Assembly (NCBI RefSeq): GCF_900109745.1
Contig: NZ_FOAV01000003.1
Coordinates: 248,001-312,000, forward strand
Origin: Roseateles sp. YR242
GTDB lineage: Bacteria > Pseudomonadota > Gammaproteobacteria > Burkholderiales > Burkholderiaceae_C
Length of the DNA stretch: 64,000 bases
Direction of reading: 5' to 3'
This document shows, one piece after another, positions 8,190 through 17,700 of the stretch (the stretch's first letter is position 1; each line of letters starts with the position of its first letter). The position numbers were made by a program, and so were the translations under genes. The notes beneath the pieces were generated by a model. The model saw only the letters and a list, made by a program, of their open reading frames with translations. It was not told where the DNA came from and did no database searches.

Positions 8190-9092
8190 GCCCGTGCCTT
8201 TGCCTCGCGGGCCGCAGCCGCGCCGGACGAAGCGCTGCAGCAGTGGCGAGCCGATACTGCAGGCCTGACCGAAGTCTAACGCGACATCGGCGGGCGCCTC
8301 GCCGCCGCACAGCTCGATTGGCAAGCCAAGGCCGTGCTCGGAACGCGGCGCGATGGCACAGCTCTCATCACCGAGTGGGACGCCGATCGCCTGCGCGCAC
8401 CTTACGTCCCGCGCCTGCCTCTGCTCTCCCAGCGCCAGACCTATGCCTACTGCGCCGGCATCGTCCTTCAGCGCGGCACCGCCGCAGCCGTCAACGCCCT
8501 CCAACAGGACCGAATGATTCTCGTCGGCCTGCGCCGTGAGACTTCCACGCTCGCCAATCAAGGCCTCGGTGTCTATGACGACCACATCGTTGTGCTCAAT
8601 GGTGGGGACGGTCTGCGTACGGCTCGCGTTTTCCCCGCCTGCACCGAGCCTGGCGCCTAATACGCCCACCGCGCCTCTCCTGTAGGCAATGGTCGTCTCG
8701 ATGACCGCTACAAGAACGTGCGCTTCAAACACACCGAAGGCTTTGACGTGAATGGCGACGGCATCGCCGAGATCGGCCGCCTCCGCGCCGGCACCTACTT
8801 CTTCGGGGAGAAGCCGCGAGGTCACGTCAAGCGCCGCGCCTTCGAGGCCACGCGCACCCAAACCGCCGAACGCGACACCAACGGCGATGGCCGATTCCAC
8901 GCCTTCGATCCCAATCGGATCGACACGAAGAACGCCCAGACTACGATGTACATCCACCGGGGCGGCACCCAGGCCTCAGGCAACACCTGGTCCGCGGGCT
9001 GCCAGACCATTCCGGATGATCTCTACTACCGCTTCCTGGCCTCACTGGGCCAGATGTCGTCGTTCCACTACGTCCTCGTCGATGGCTACTGA
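8190..9092 (+). pseudogene. Broken gene for an L,D-transpeptidase-like protein
   Basis: One continuous reading frame with protein-like composition is interrupted by two TAA codons, at 8277-8279 and 8658-8660. Sense flanks them directly (LTEV-stop-RDIGGRLAAAQLDW, and TEPGA-stop-YAHRASPVGN), consistent with single substitutions from TAC and CAA. The last third contains YIHRGG and, 15 residues after the His, SAGCQTIP. This resembles the His...Ser-x-Gly-Cys arrangement of YkuD-type L,D-transpeptidases; the assignment is tentative. FDVNGDG and RDTNGDG are EF-hand/dockerin-like calcium loops. No clear start survives. The stop overlaps the next gene by 11 bp. Confidence 0.55.
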
Positions 9093-9807
9093 ACACCTCC
9101 TGCGTAACGTCGCCCTGCTTCTCGCCACGGCCGGCTTTGCTTCGCTTGCCAGTTGTGCTGGCGCTCCCTCCGAGAACAAGGCCGCGACGACCGTTGCGAA
9201 CACAACGCTCCCGATTACCGCTTGCAAGTTCGGAGCCTTCGTTGCCGAGAACGATCCGGCCGGCCTCAACGTGCGCGCAGAGCCGAGTGCATCCGCCAAG
9301 GTGCTCGGGAAGCTTCCGCGAACCTTCGTCGAACCCTCGGCGGGCTACGGCGTCCGCATCGAGGTCGAGGTTGCCGGGGCGCGCAACGGCTGGTTCCTCA
9401 TCCGCAACGCGCAGGACAACGATGCCCTCACGGGTCAGCCACCCCGGCGCCTGTACAGCGGCGAAGGTTGGGTCAGCGGAAGCAAGTTGACGGTGAAGTC
9501 TCAGGCCGACGTCGGCCGTTCCCTACCCGGACCTGACGCCGCTGCAGTGCTGCGCATCGGCGACAACCAACGCTTCGATGACGACGACACCATCGAGGCT
9601 GCTCGCCTGGTGGACTGCAAGGGCACCTGGGCGCAGGTGGAGTTTTCCGAGCAGCGTTTTCCGGCGGACATGCGAGCGAGTTTGAAAGTCGAGCGCGCCG
9701 CGCGTGAGGGTCTGCCCTCCGGTCGCTTCCGGGCCTGGGTTGATCGCATTTGCGCGATTCAGGAAACGAGCTGCCCCAGTCTTGGTGCGCCAGAGCCGGC
9801 GCCTTGA
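9082..9807 (+). CDS. SH3-domain lipoprotein
   Basis: 241 aa. The signal peptide ends in a lipobox LASC, so it is predicted to be a lipoprotein. Residues 50-75 hold a bacterial SH3 pattern (LNVRAEPSASAKVLGKL), usually a ligand- or peptidoglycan-binding module in periplasmic proteins; the rest is not recognised. The ATG at 9082 lies inside the end of the upstream pseudogene, so the two genes were once translationally coupled and probably worked together at the cell wall. It may now be poorly translated because its partner is broken. Function unknown. Confidence 0.7.
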   Translation: MATEHLLRNVALLLATAGFASLASCAGAPSENKAATTVANTTLPITACKFGAFVAENDPAGLNVRAEPSASAKVLGKLPRTFVEPSAGYGVRIEVEVAGARNGWFLIRNAQDNDALTGQPPRRLYSGEGWVSGSKLTVKSQADVGRSLPGPDAAAVLRIGDNQRFDDDDTIEAARLVDCKGTWAQVEFSEQRFPADMRASLKVERAAREGLPSGRFRAWVDRICAIQETSCPSLGAPEPAP

Positions 9808-10719
9808 GACGGCGCAGAAGCCGCCGCCAGGTAGAACAGCCAACGAGGTCCGACGCGGGGCGATCGGCCTTTGCCGTCGCCTCTCTGCCTCTGACACTCG
9901 CGCTCAAGACGTGACCCTCCTCAGCTCGTCGGTCAATCGCGCGCTCCACCACCCCCAGCATCCTCTGCCCTTCGCGGAGCGAGTCCTTCACCGCGTTTCC
10001 GGACGAGGTCGATGCTGCGCTTCTCGCGGTGATGGAGACGGTCATGGCTTAAGGCGGTTCGGACGAGCGGCTTTGCAGCGATCGGCGACGGTCGGGAGGC
10101 TTGGCAGCGGTCACTCAGAGGTCATGAGCGCGGGCGGGATCGTGGAACGGCCGGTCTGGCCTCCAGCCCGATCTGTCTGAGCTTGAGCCGGTCGGCGCCT
10201 GGATGACAGGAATGCGCTGATGACCGGTCGCACCACGCGCGGCGTCGAATGACCGAGAACGCTGCAAAGCAGCCTTCGCTTCAGGCCGCAAGCAGTTAGA
10301 GCGTCTTCTCCGGCGCCCTACCAAAAGCGACAAGGAGCCGACGCGCTCCGTTGTTCCCAGGTGGCATAGCCGACCCAATGATCCGGTCCATTGAACGACC
10401 TGAAGAAGCTTGCGGCACACGAGGCTTAAACACCCTACGTGCCCACGCTCGGGGACGAGCTCGCTGAGCGCCAACTCCACGCAATCGGAGTGAGACCCTT
10501 ACAGGGCCTTACAAGGCCTAACAGCGGCCGAGCGTGTGACCTGACACAATCCAGCAAACAAAAGCAAAAGCGTGCCACGATTCAAATGCGCACGTCGCTT
10601 GAGGGCGGCCTTTGCGGCCGTGAGGACACCAAAGCGCCACGAGGTAATGGCGCTGCGGTGTGTGCATGCAAGGATCACGGCCGTATCCGCAGCGGTGTGG
10701 GCCCTTGCGGAGGACCACT
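9808..10719. other. Long stretch without a supportable gene
   Basis: About 0.9 kb. Frames on both strands lack homology I recognise, and composition is more mixed than in the flanks. It contains the 12-bp tRNA-like sequence at 10224-10235, a palindrome GGCCTTACAAGGCC near 10503, and the leader of the pectate lyase gene. It looks like decayed accessory DNA. Confidence 0.4.
10224..10235 (+). repeat. 12-bp copy of the tRNA-Arg 3' end
   Basis: CCGGTCGCACCA is identical to positions 3186-3197, the acceptor 3' strand plus CCA of tRNA-Arg. It lies in non-coding debris, in direct orientation, 7.0 kb from the tRNA. It could be the relic of an integration attachment site; with only 12 bp, coincidence is possible. 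Confidence 0.35.
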
Positions 10720-12300
10720 GTGAATTCACTTACCGGGCGCCCCCAGTGGCGCACTCGCGTCATTGCCATGGCGTTTGCCGTGTCCGCCGCCCTGGCCTTG
10801 GGCGCGTGCAAGGACGGCACCGACCAAGATCCCCAACCCGCGCCAAGCGGTGGCGCCGCACCGGGCGCGCCGGAGGTGCCTGCGAGTGCTGCTTCGGACA
10901 GCGTCAGCACGCCGGCCAGCTACACCTTGACGGTACAGCCTTCCACCAACGGCACCATCACCGGGACGGTCAGCAATTCGTCCTATGCCGCCGGCACGGC
11001 CGTCACCCTCACGGCCACGAGCGACGGCACCTATGGCTTGAACCAATGGTTGGGTGACGCCGCTTCCTGTGGATCAGCACCGACTTGCACCGTCACGATG
11101 AACGGCCACAAGACGGTCGGTGCCATTTTCAAGACGGTCCCGGTGGGCTACGGCGCAGCGGTGACCGGCGGAGCCGGCGGCCAGGTGGTGGATGTCTCGA
11201 CTGCGGCGGAATTGAAGGCGGCCCTTTGCAATGCCTACAACGGCTCCATCTGCGTGGACACGACGCCTCGGATCATCCGGGTGACCGCCATGATCGATTT
11301 CATCGGGCAGGAGGGGACGACCACCGGCAAAGCTTGCGTCTATTCCCACAACAATTGCTCGCTGAACGGCAAGCAGGAAAAGATTCTCGACTGGAATGCC
11401 TACTGCGCCGACCGCACCCTGTTTGACCTCACCTACGATTCCGCAGGGGGTTCTCCGCTTCGTGTCGGCTCCAACAAGACGGTCATCGGCGTCGGCAAGG
11501 CGGCCGGTGTCAAAGGCAAGGGCTTCTACCTGCGGGACGGCGTCTCCAACGTCATCATCCGCAACCTGAACATCACCGACATCAATGACGGCGTGATCTG
11601 GGGCGGCGATGCCATCACCATCGATGGCGCCAGCGACGTCTGGATCGACCACAACTACATCGCCCGCATCGGCCGACAGATGATCGTGACGGGTTGGGGG
11701 CCCGCGGACCGCGTGACCATCTCCAACAATGTGCTGGACGGCACCACCGACTATGGTCACTACTGCGACGGCCGCAGCTATTGGTTCATGCTGCTCATTG
11801 CCGAAGGACAGACACTGACCATCATCGGGAACAAGATCTACAACTCATCCGGCCGCGCGCCCGAAGTCGGACGCAGCCCATGGGCTTTGCAGAAGGGGAT
11901 GGTCCACCTGGTGAACAACCTTTATGACAGCAACTTTTGGATGGGTCTGGGCGCTTCGGATGATGTCGCTACGCTCGTCGAGGCGAACGATTTCACCTCC
12001 ACCCCTCTGACCTTCTACCCCATCTTTAGCGGCTCTGAAACGAACTTGGTGTTTGCCCCCCTGCAGACGAATACCGATGTGGCCAATGGCTACTGCACCG
12101 GCGTGCTGTCCCGCAATTGCATGCCCAACAGCGCATCCAATAGCACGGTGGATTTCGTCGTGAATCCAGCAGTGACTGACCTCCTCCGACAAAACGCGAC
12201 ATGGCGACAAGGGGCTGCTGCGGTGCGTCCCATCCCGGCGGCCAGTGTCCGTGCCAGGGTCAACGCCACTGCCGGCCCTCAGCTCGATCCTGACAGCTGA
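10720..12300 (+). CDS. Lipoprotein pectate lyase (PL1-like) with an InlB-type repeat domain
   Basis: 526 aa. I choose the GTG at 10720 because GCGGAGGA lies 6 bases upstream and the signal peptide then fits (ALALGAC lipobox). After a Pro/Ala linker, residues about 65-130 form a divergent InlB B-repeat-like domain (TLTVQPSTNGTITG ... TVTMNGHKTVGAIFK). The lyase domain covers about 145-500, with WIDHN at 308-312 and RAPEVGR at 379-385, the regions of the calcium site and catalytic Arg in PL1 enzymes. It should cleave polygalacturonate by beta-elimination. Predicted anchored to a membrane and useful on plant material. Gene stands alone. The PL1 Arg motif is usually R-x-P-x-x-R; here it is one residue longer. 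Confidence 0.85.
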   Translation: MNSLTGRPQWRTRVIAMAFAVSAALALGACKDGTDQDPQPAPSGGAAPGAPEVPASAASDSVSTPASYTLTVQPSTNGTITGTVSNSSYAAGTAVTLTATSDGTYGLNQWLGDAASCGSAPTCTVTMNGHKTVGAIFKTVPVGYGAAVTGGAGGQVVDVSTAAELKAALCNAYNGSICVDTTPRIIRVTAMIDFIGQEGTTTGKACVYSHNNCSLNGKQEKILDWNAYCADRTLFDLTYDSAGGSPLRVGSNKTVIGVGKAAGVKGKGFYLRDGVSNVIIRNLNITDINDGVIWGGDAITIDGASDVWIDHNYIARIGRQMIVTGWGPADRVTISNNVLDGTTDYGHYCDGRSYWFMLLIAEGQTLTIIGNKIYNSSGRAPEVGRSPWALQKGMVHLVNNLYDSNFWMGLGASDDVATLVEANDFTSTPLTFYPIFSGSETNLVFAPLQTNTDVANGYCTGVLSRNCMPNSASNSTVDFVVNPAVTDLLRQNATWRQGAAAVRPIPAASVRARVNATAGPQLDPDS

Positions 12301-12450
12301 ACGGGCATCGCGCGGTGCGGCCTGCATCCCCAGTCGTTACTTCACGGAACTTGATGACCCGGTCTGAGGTTCGTGATCGTGCATGCGCCTGAAGGCCATT
12401 CTGGGCGGGGTCGTTTACTTGAACTACTCGCCGGCGAGGAACGAGATTTT

Positions 12451-12987
12451 TCACCCTTTCAGCCTAGGCGACCTTTTCTCCACGCCGGAGTCTGGCGGAC
12501 CCGATGTACCGCGAAGCGACGGGCTGACTTCCCCCAATGTTCTGGTCGCACCCTTCTCAGCGACATGGAGCTCGTGGGTCGCTCCCCCGGCCCGATCGGC
12601 AAGCCGCATCGCCTGAAACTCGCGTGCGATCTGAACCACCCGCCGGATGGCCGGAGACTCGGCCTCTGCAACGGAGCCAACCTTGACGTGACGCATCGAC
12701 TTGCCTGTTCCTTCGACCTCAAGCTCGTCCACTTGCAAGCTGGCTCCGTGATAGAGGCCCAAATTCACATGCCCTGCGTGCAAAGCGATAAACGCATAGT
12801 GCTCTGACATCTTCTTGGGACCAAAGCCGAAGCTGATGATCTTGTGTGCTGGCCAGGCCAAGACTGTTGCATTCGGGTGAACGTCCAGAAGCGCCTTTCG
12901 CAATGCCAGCGCGACGCTCTGCAGCGGCGGTGAGGCGCTCGAAATGACGCAACCTTCAGCATCGGACAGTGATGAGGCGAAGTGCAT
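12451..12987 (-). CDS. DUF1801 (YdhG-like) family protein
   Basis: 178-aa cytoplasmic protein. Residues 20-125 show the family pattern: a helix ALRKALLDVHPNATVLAWPAHK, a strand pair ISFGF ... YAFIALHAGHVNLGLYHGASL, then LEVEGTGKSMRHVKV. The fold is iron-chaperone/YdhG-like; biochemical function is unknown. The ATG at 12987 is the first that fits homology; the frame stays open 29 codons upstream. The C-terminal about 45 residues are not conserved. Isolated gene between the pectate lyase and the two-partner secretion genes. Confidence 0.75.
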   Translation of the reverse strand: MHFASSLSDAEGCVISSASPPLQSVALALRKALLDVHPNATVLAWPAHKIISFGFGPKKMSEHYAFIALHAGHVNLGLYHGASLQVDELEVEGTGKSMRHVKVGSVAEAESPAIRRVVQIAREFQAMRLADRAGGATHELHVAEKGATRTLGEVSPSLRGTSGPPDSGVEKRSPRLKG

Positions 12988-13031
12988 AACTGGTGGGGTA
13001 GCTACAAGATGTCTCGAACATACCGTTCGCC

Positions 13032-13059
13032 AAAGGGGTGGGCCCGGGAGGCCCCACCT
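13032..13059 (-). terminator. Probable terminator after tpsB
   Basis: Just past the leftward tpsB stop, the minus strand forms GGTGGGGCC-TCCCG-GGCCCACC (one bulge) followed by CCTTT. It is GC-strong but the T run is short, so it is rated moderate. Confidence 0.45.
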
Positions 13060-13061
13060 CA

Positions 13062-14777
13062 TTAAAACACCCACCCCGCCTGAAACCGAACAATGGTCTT
13101 CGAGATCGGCTCGCTGAGCGGCTCCCCGCCCTTGCTCCTATGTGCCACCTGCACCTTGGCGAACCCACCCCGAGCCATGGTGGCGCTCAGCCCCAGTCCG
13201 ACATCCCCCAGGCTTCTCCCGCCGCTGTTCACCCCTTCCACGACCCGGGCCGGCCGGGCCCAGCCGTAGTCACCAAACACGCTGGCGGACCATTGAACAT
13301 TCGTCAGGGTTCCCAGCGCCCGGGCCAGTTCCAGATGGGCCAGCGCGGCATGATCCCCGCTCAGTTCCCCGATCGGATAGGCCACCACGGCGGAAAGGCC
13401 GGAGACGCTCATGCGCTCGCTGCCATCCAGGTTGCGGTGGTTCAGCGCCGCCTGCCCTTTCAGACCGGCGGTCAGCGTGAACTGGCGCGGCAGCAGCAGC
13501 ACCTGAGACACGCCCGCATTGAGCTTCCAGTAGCTCCCCTTGGTCTGCGCGCCCGCAGCGTCGAGGGCCTCTGCCGTCGCATCGCGGAAATCCAGGTAGC
13601 CACCGGTCAGCGAGGCTTCCGCCGTTCCCAGCCCGTCATATCCCATCACCAACGACTCGCGCCGCGCACGCACTGAGGCAGTAACGCTGTAAGAGCGTTT
13701 GCCCGTGATCGTGTTTGTCGCAGAGATCTCGTCGCGCAAACGCCGCGCGGCCAGTACCAGGCCTCCTTCCACGCTGACAGCAGTGGTGCGCTTGAGCGGT
13801 GTGGAGGCGCCCAGCTCGATCGAGTCGGCCGTGCCGGTCGCGCCCAGTGCGTCGTAGGCATCCCCAAGCTCATAACGGGTGCGGGCCAGGGCCAGCTCCA
13901 TGCGGGTGCCATTCGGTGCAACCAGCGCGGAATAGGCCAGGCGCCCGTTGTACAAACCGGCACCGTCGGTCAGCATGCCGCTGACCGAGAGCTTGTCGCC
14001 ACGGCCCGTGGGTGAATTCCAGTCCAGATTGCCGGACAGTCGCGTCTTGCCTGTGTAGACCGAGCCGTAGTTGTCCAGCAGCAGGTAGCCATTCAGCCGG
14101 GAGGTGGCCAAGGTGCCCACAGCGAAATCGCTGGTGCCCACCTGCTCGCCGGGCATCACGTCCGCCCGCACCACCTTCACGCCGGGCGTGTCGTTGATGA
14201 TGAGCATCGATCGCTCCAGCGTGTCCAGCGAGACGATGTCGTACTTCTTCACGTCATCCAGCAAGCCCTGGACGATGTCATCGCGCACCAGCGACTTGTT
14301 GTCCAGCACGAACTTGCCGTAGTTGCCCTCCACCACGCGCAGCGTTACCACGCCAGCATCCAGCTCCTGGGCCGGCACGTAGGCACGCGCCACGAAGTAG
14401 CCCTTGGCGCGGTAGTAGCGGGTCAGGCGCACCGCCACCACCTCCAGTTCGGCCAACGTGTAGCGCTTGCCGCCTTCGCCCTGGATCTGTGCGGCGAGCT
14501 CCGCCGTGCCGATCTCCCGGTTGCCGACAATGCGGAAGGACTTCACGTCAATGGCGGTGCCGCCGCCCGGCAGCGCCTGCATCGGGGCCTCGGCGGGCAG
14601 GCCTCCAATCTTGGGCAGCGTCGCGGGCGCGGAGGCCGGCAACGATGGCGGGCGCACCTGCCGCAACACGTCGCCGCTGCCCGGCGCCGTCTGGGCCTGA
14701 GCCGAGTGCAGCGCTTGCAGCGAGATCAGCGCCATCGCGCTGGCGAGGGAAAGACGGTGCCTGCTCATCTTGTTCAT
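13062..14777 (-). CDS. TpsB outer-membrane transporter (ShlB/FhaC/HecB family)
   Basis: 571 aa, Omp85-superfamily two-partner secretion pore. Signal peptide to about residue 28, a Pro-rich linker, two POTRA domains (about 75-150, with IDVKSFRIVGN, and 155-225), then a 16-strand barrel ending in Phe (VRFQAGWVF). It should export the adjacent TpsA across the outer membrane. The barrel region has YPIGELSGD, which normally follows a conserved VRGY/VRAY tetrad on loop L6; here that tetrad is VVAY, so the functionally important Arg is replaced. tpsA lies immediately upstream on the same strand (22-bp gap). Confidence 0.9.
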   Translation of the reverse strand: MNKMSRHRLSLASAMALISLQALHSAQAQTAPGSGDVLRQVRPPSLPASAPATLPKIGGLPAEAPMQALPGGGTAIDVKSFRIVGNREIGTAELAAQIQGEGGKRYTLAELEVVAVRLTRYYRAKGYFVARAYVPAQELDAGVVTLRVVEGNYGKFVLDNKSLVRDDIVQGLLDDVKKYDIVSLDTLERSMLIINDTPGVKVVRADVMPGEQVGTSDFAVGTLATSRLNGYLLLDNYGSVYTGKTRLSGNLDWNSPTGRGDKLSVSGMLTDGAGLYNGRLAYSALVAPNGTRMELALARTRYELGDAYDALGATGTADSIELGASTPLKRTTAVSVEGGLVLAARRLRDEISATNTITGKRSYSVTASVRARRESLVMGYDGLGTAEASLTGGYLDFRDATAEALDAAGAQTKGSYWKLNAGVSQVLLLPRQFTLTAGLKGQAALNHRNLDGSERMSVSGLSAVVAYPIGELSGDHAALAHLELARALGTLTNVQWSASVFGDYGWARPARVVEGVNSGGRSLGDVGLGLSATMARGGFAKVQVAHRSKGGEPLSEPISKTIVRFQAGWVF

Positions 14778-14799
14778 GTGTGTCCCTGTAGTGGCCGCA

Positions 14800-17700
14800 T
14801 TACTTCGTCGCCTTCACCACGAACAGCATCTGCTCGACGCCTCCGGGCAAACGCACCCCGCCATTGACAATCTCCGCCAGGGAGTTGCGGCTGACCGGCA
14901 CACGCACCTCCTGGCTGCCGCCCGCGCCCTGCCCGCCGGGGCTGCCGACCATTCGACGGGCCTGTGCGAGCGTCACGCCTTCGCTGGGCTCCTCGCCCGA
15001 GGGCGCGGAGAGCACGACCAGTGGCGTGCCCTCGCCCCAAGAAGCTGCCAGGGTCGAAGGCGTGTTCACCACATTGGCGGCCGTGGATCCCAGGCTGCTG
15101 GTGCCCGCCAACGTGACCGTTCCCAACAAGTCGGCAGTGGGCACATAGGTCCGTTGTGCGGTGGCGATGATCGAGGCCAGTTCGTCCGTGACCACCGCCG
15201 CCTGATCGGCCGGCGTGATGCGCACGCTACCCGCAGGCGCCGTCGAAGCCACCTGATAGTCGCCATTGGAGAGCATCAATGTGCCCACGCTGCTCACCGT
15301 GTGGTTCCCGACGCCTGCGCCGTCCAGCAGCGCGTGGCCACTCAGCGTGGCGCTGTCGCCGTTCAGCAGGCCGGTGTAGGCGAACAGGCTGGCATCCAGA
15401 TTGGATGTGTTGTCAAACACCCGCGTGGCGCCGCTCACCAGGGTGACGTCGATCAGCCGTGGCGTGATGGTCACGCCGCCCGTCAGGCTGGAGGTGTCCA
15501 GCACATAGTCCGCATTGGCGACGGAGAGGCTGCCAGCACCGGTAACGGTCCGGCCGCCGGCATGGCTGCTGTCCAGCGTCGCGCTGCCCGCCAGGCCCAG
15601 GCTGTCTCCCGCCACCGCATTGCTGACGGTGAACAACGAGGCTGAGGCGTCGCTGGTGCCGTCGTAAACGCGGGAAGCGCCCGCCGTCGGCGCCAGCGTG
15701 ATCTGGCGCGGCGTCACGGTGACCGTACCCGTCGGCGCGCCGCTGGCCAGCACATAGTCCGAATGACTGACCGACAGCGTGCCCAGCGAGGCCACCCCAC
15801 GGGTGCCCGCGTGAGCGCTGTCCAGCACACCGCTGCCGCTGAGCGCCACGGTATCGCCGTTGACCACGTTGCCCAGGGCGAACTGGCTGGCCGCAACCGC
15901 GGTGGTGCCGTCGTACGTCTGCGTGGCGCCCACGGCCGCCGCCACGGACAGGACGCGCGGCGTGATGGTGAAGGTGGGAACGAGGTAGCTGACCTCGAAG
16001 GTGGTGGGGGAAGCGCCGCCGCCGTAGGTGAACACCAGGACGTTACTGCCCGCCAGTGCGTATTGGCCCGCGTGCGTCGTGGCGTCCAGCGCGGTGCCCC
16101 AGGCCACACTGGTGATGATGCCGGCGCAATTCACCGTCGGGCAACCGGTGATGGTCGCGCCCGCCAGCGACGGATTCGCGTCGCCATAGGGCCGGCTGCT
16201 CACACCCAGGTCGACCACGATGCTCTCGGTAAAGCCAAAGGCCTTCAGTACGGGATAGGCGTCGTTGATGCTGTCCTTGCGTCCCCAGACGCCGGTGCCA
16301 AAGGTGAAGTCCCAGCCGGCAGCGACATAGGTGGACGTGCTGTTCATCTCCGCCGTGGTCTTGCCGGTGCCGTAACCGGTGCCGCCGCCGGTGGGGTTCT
16401 TGGTGGCGTCGTAGAAGCTGTTGGTGACCGTATAGAAACCAAAGCCCGCCAGCCCACCAGAGCCGAAGGACGAGCCCAGATCCGCCGCGCTGACCACGCC
16501 GCTGGAATAGACGCGATTGAGCGTCAGGGTGCCCGCCCCACCCCCTGCGAAGCCGCCTGAGGCTGCGAAGGACGGGTCCGTGGCCGTGACGTTGCCCGTG
16601 GCATAAGCATCAGTGATGGCCGCATTGCCCGTGCCGATGAACCCGCCCGCGAAGCGGACCGCCGTCACTGCGCCGCTGGCGTAGCTGCGGTCGATGACGG
16701 TCCCGCCGTACGGCGAGTCACCGATCAATCCCCCGACATTCTCTGAGCCGTTCACCGTGCCGGTGGCATAGCTGGTGGTCACGGTATTCCCGAGCGAAGG
16801 GCTGTCCAGCACCCCCACCAGGCCGCCCACGCCGATGGCCCCGGTGACCGCACCCGTGGCCCCGCTGTCCGTGATCGCCAGGCCGTTCTGCCCCTGGCCC
16901 AACAGGCCGCCGGTGTTGTTGGCGCCCGTCACGGTGCCAGTGGCCGTGGACGTATTGATCGTTCCGCCCGAGGCGTTGCCCACCAGCCCCCCGACGTTGT
17001 TGGCACCAGTGACATTGCCGCTGCTGTCGGAGGCCGTGATGTCAGTCTGGTCTGCCGAGCCCACCAGGCCGCCGGCGTAATCGGAGCTGGCCGTGACCGT
17101 CGCGGTGGCATGCACGTTCGTCAGGGACGTGCCCGCGTTGTTGACCACGCCGATCAGACCACCGGCATAGGTGCCGGCACCGCCATTGGCGTTGGTCGCG
17201 TTCACCGTGCCGCTCACGGTCACGTTGGCGATCTTGGACGGGTTGTTGATCGTCCCACCCAGCAGCGCCCCCACCTGCCCCGGCCCGGTGATGTTCACAT
17301 TGCTCAGTGCGAGGTTGCTGAAGTCGGCGTTGTCCGCCAGCCCGAACAGCCCCACCTGGAAGAGCGCCACATGGCGCGGGGCCGTCTGGTTGATGGTCAG
17401 CCCGTCGATGCCGTGGCCGAGCCCGTTGAACTTGCCGACATACGGGTAGAAGGTATCCGCGATCGGCTTGAAGCCCTCACCGCCGTTCCAGCTCGCGGCA
17501 GAAGAGGCGTCGATGTTGGTGGCCAGCGCGTAGTTGGTGAAGACGTCCAGACCTTGCAACGTGCCGTTGGCCAACTGCTCGTCGCCCTGGCTGCCGAGCT
17601 GATTGACCAGGGTGTAGCCCTCGCCGTTGATCGTGAGGATGCCGGTGCCGGCGCGGTCGATATCGACACGGCCCGTGAAGGCGTGTGCCGCATCCATGCC

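Noticed and set aside
9473-10045. 190-codon minus-strand frame beginning MTVSITARSAASTSSG
   Set aside because: Its first part looks protein-like, but it runs antisense through the SH3 lipoprotein and has no recognised family; too weak to call.
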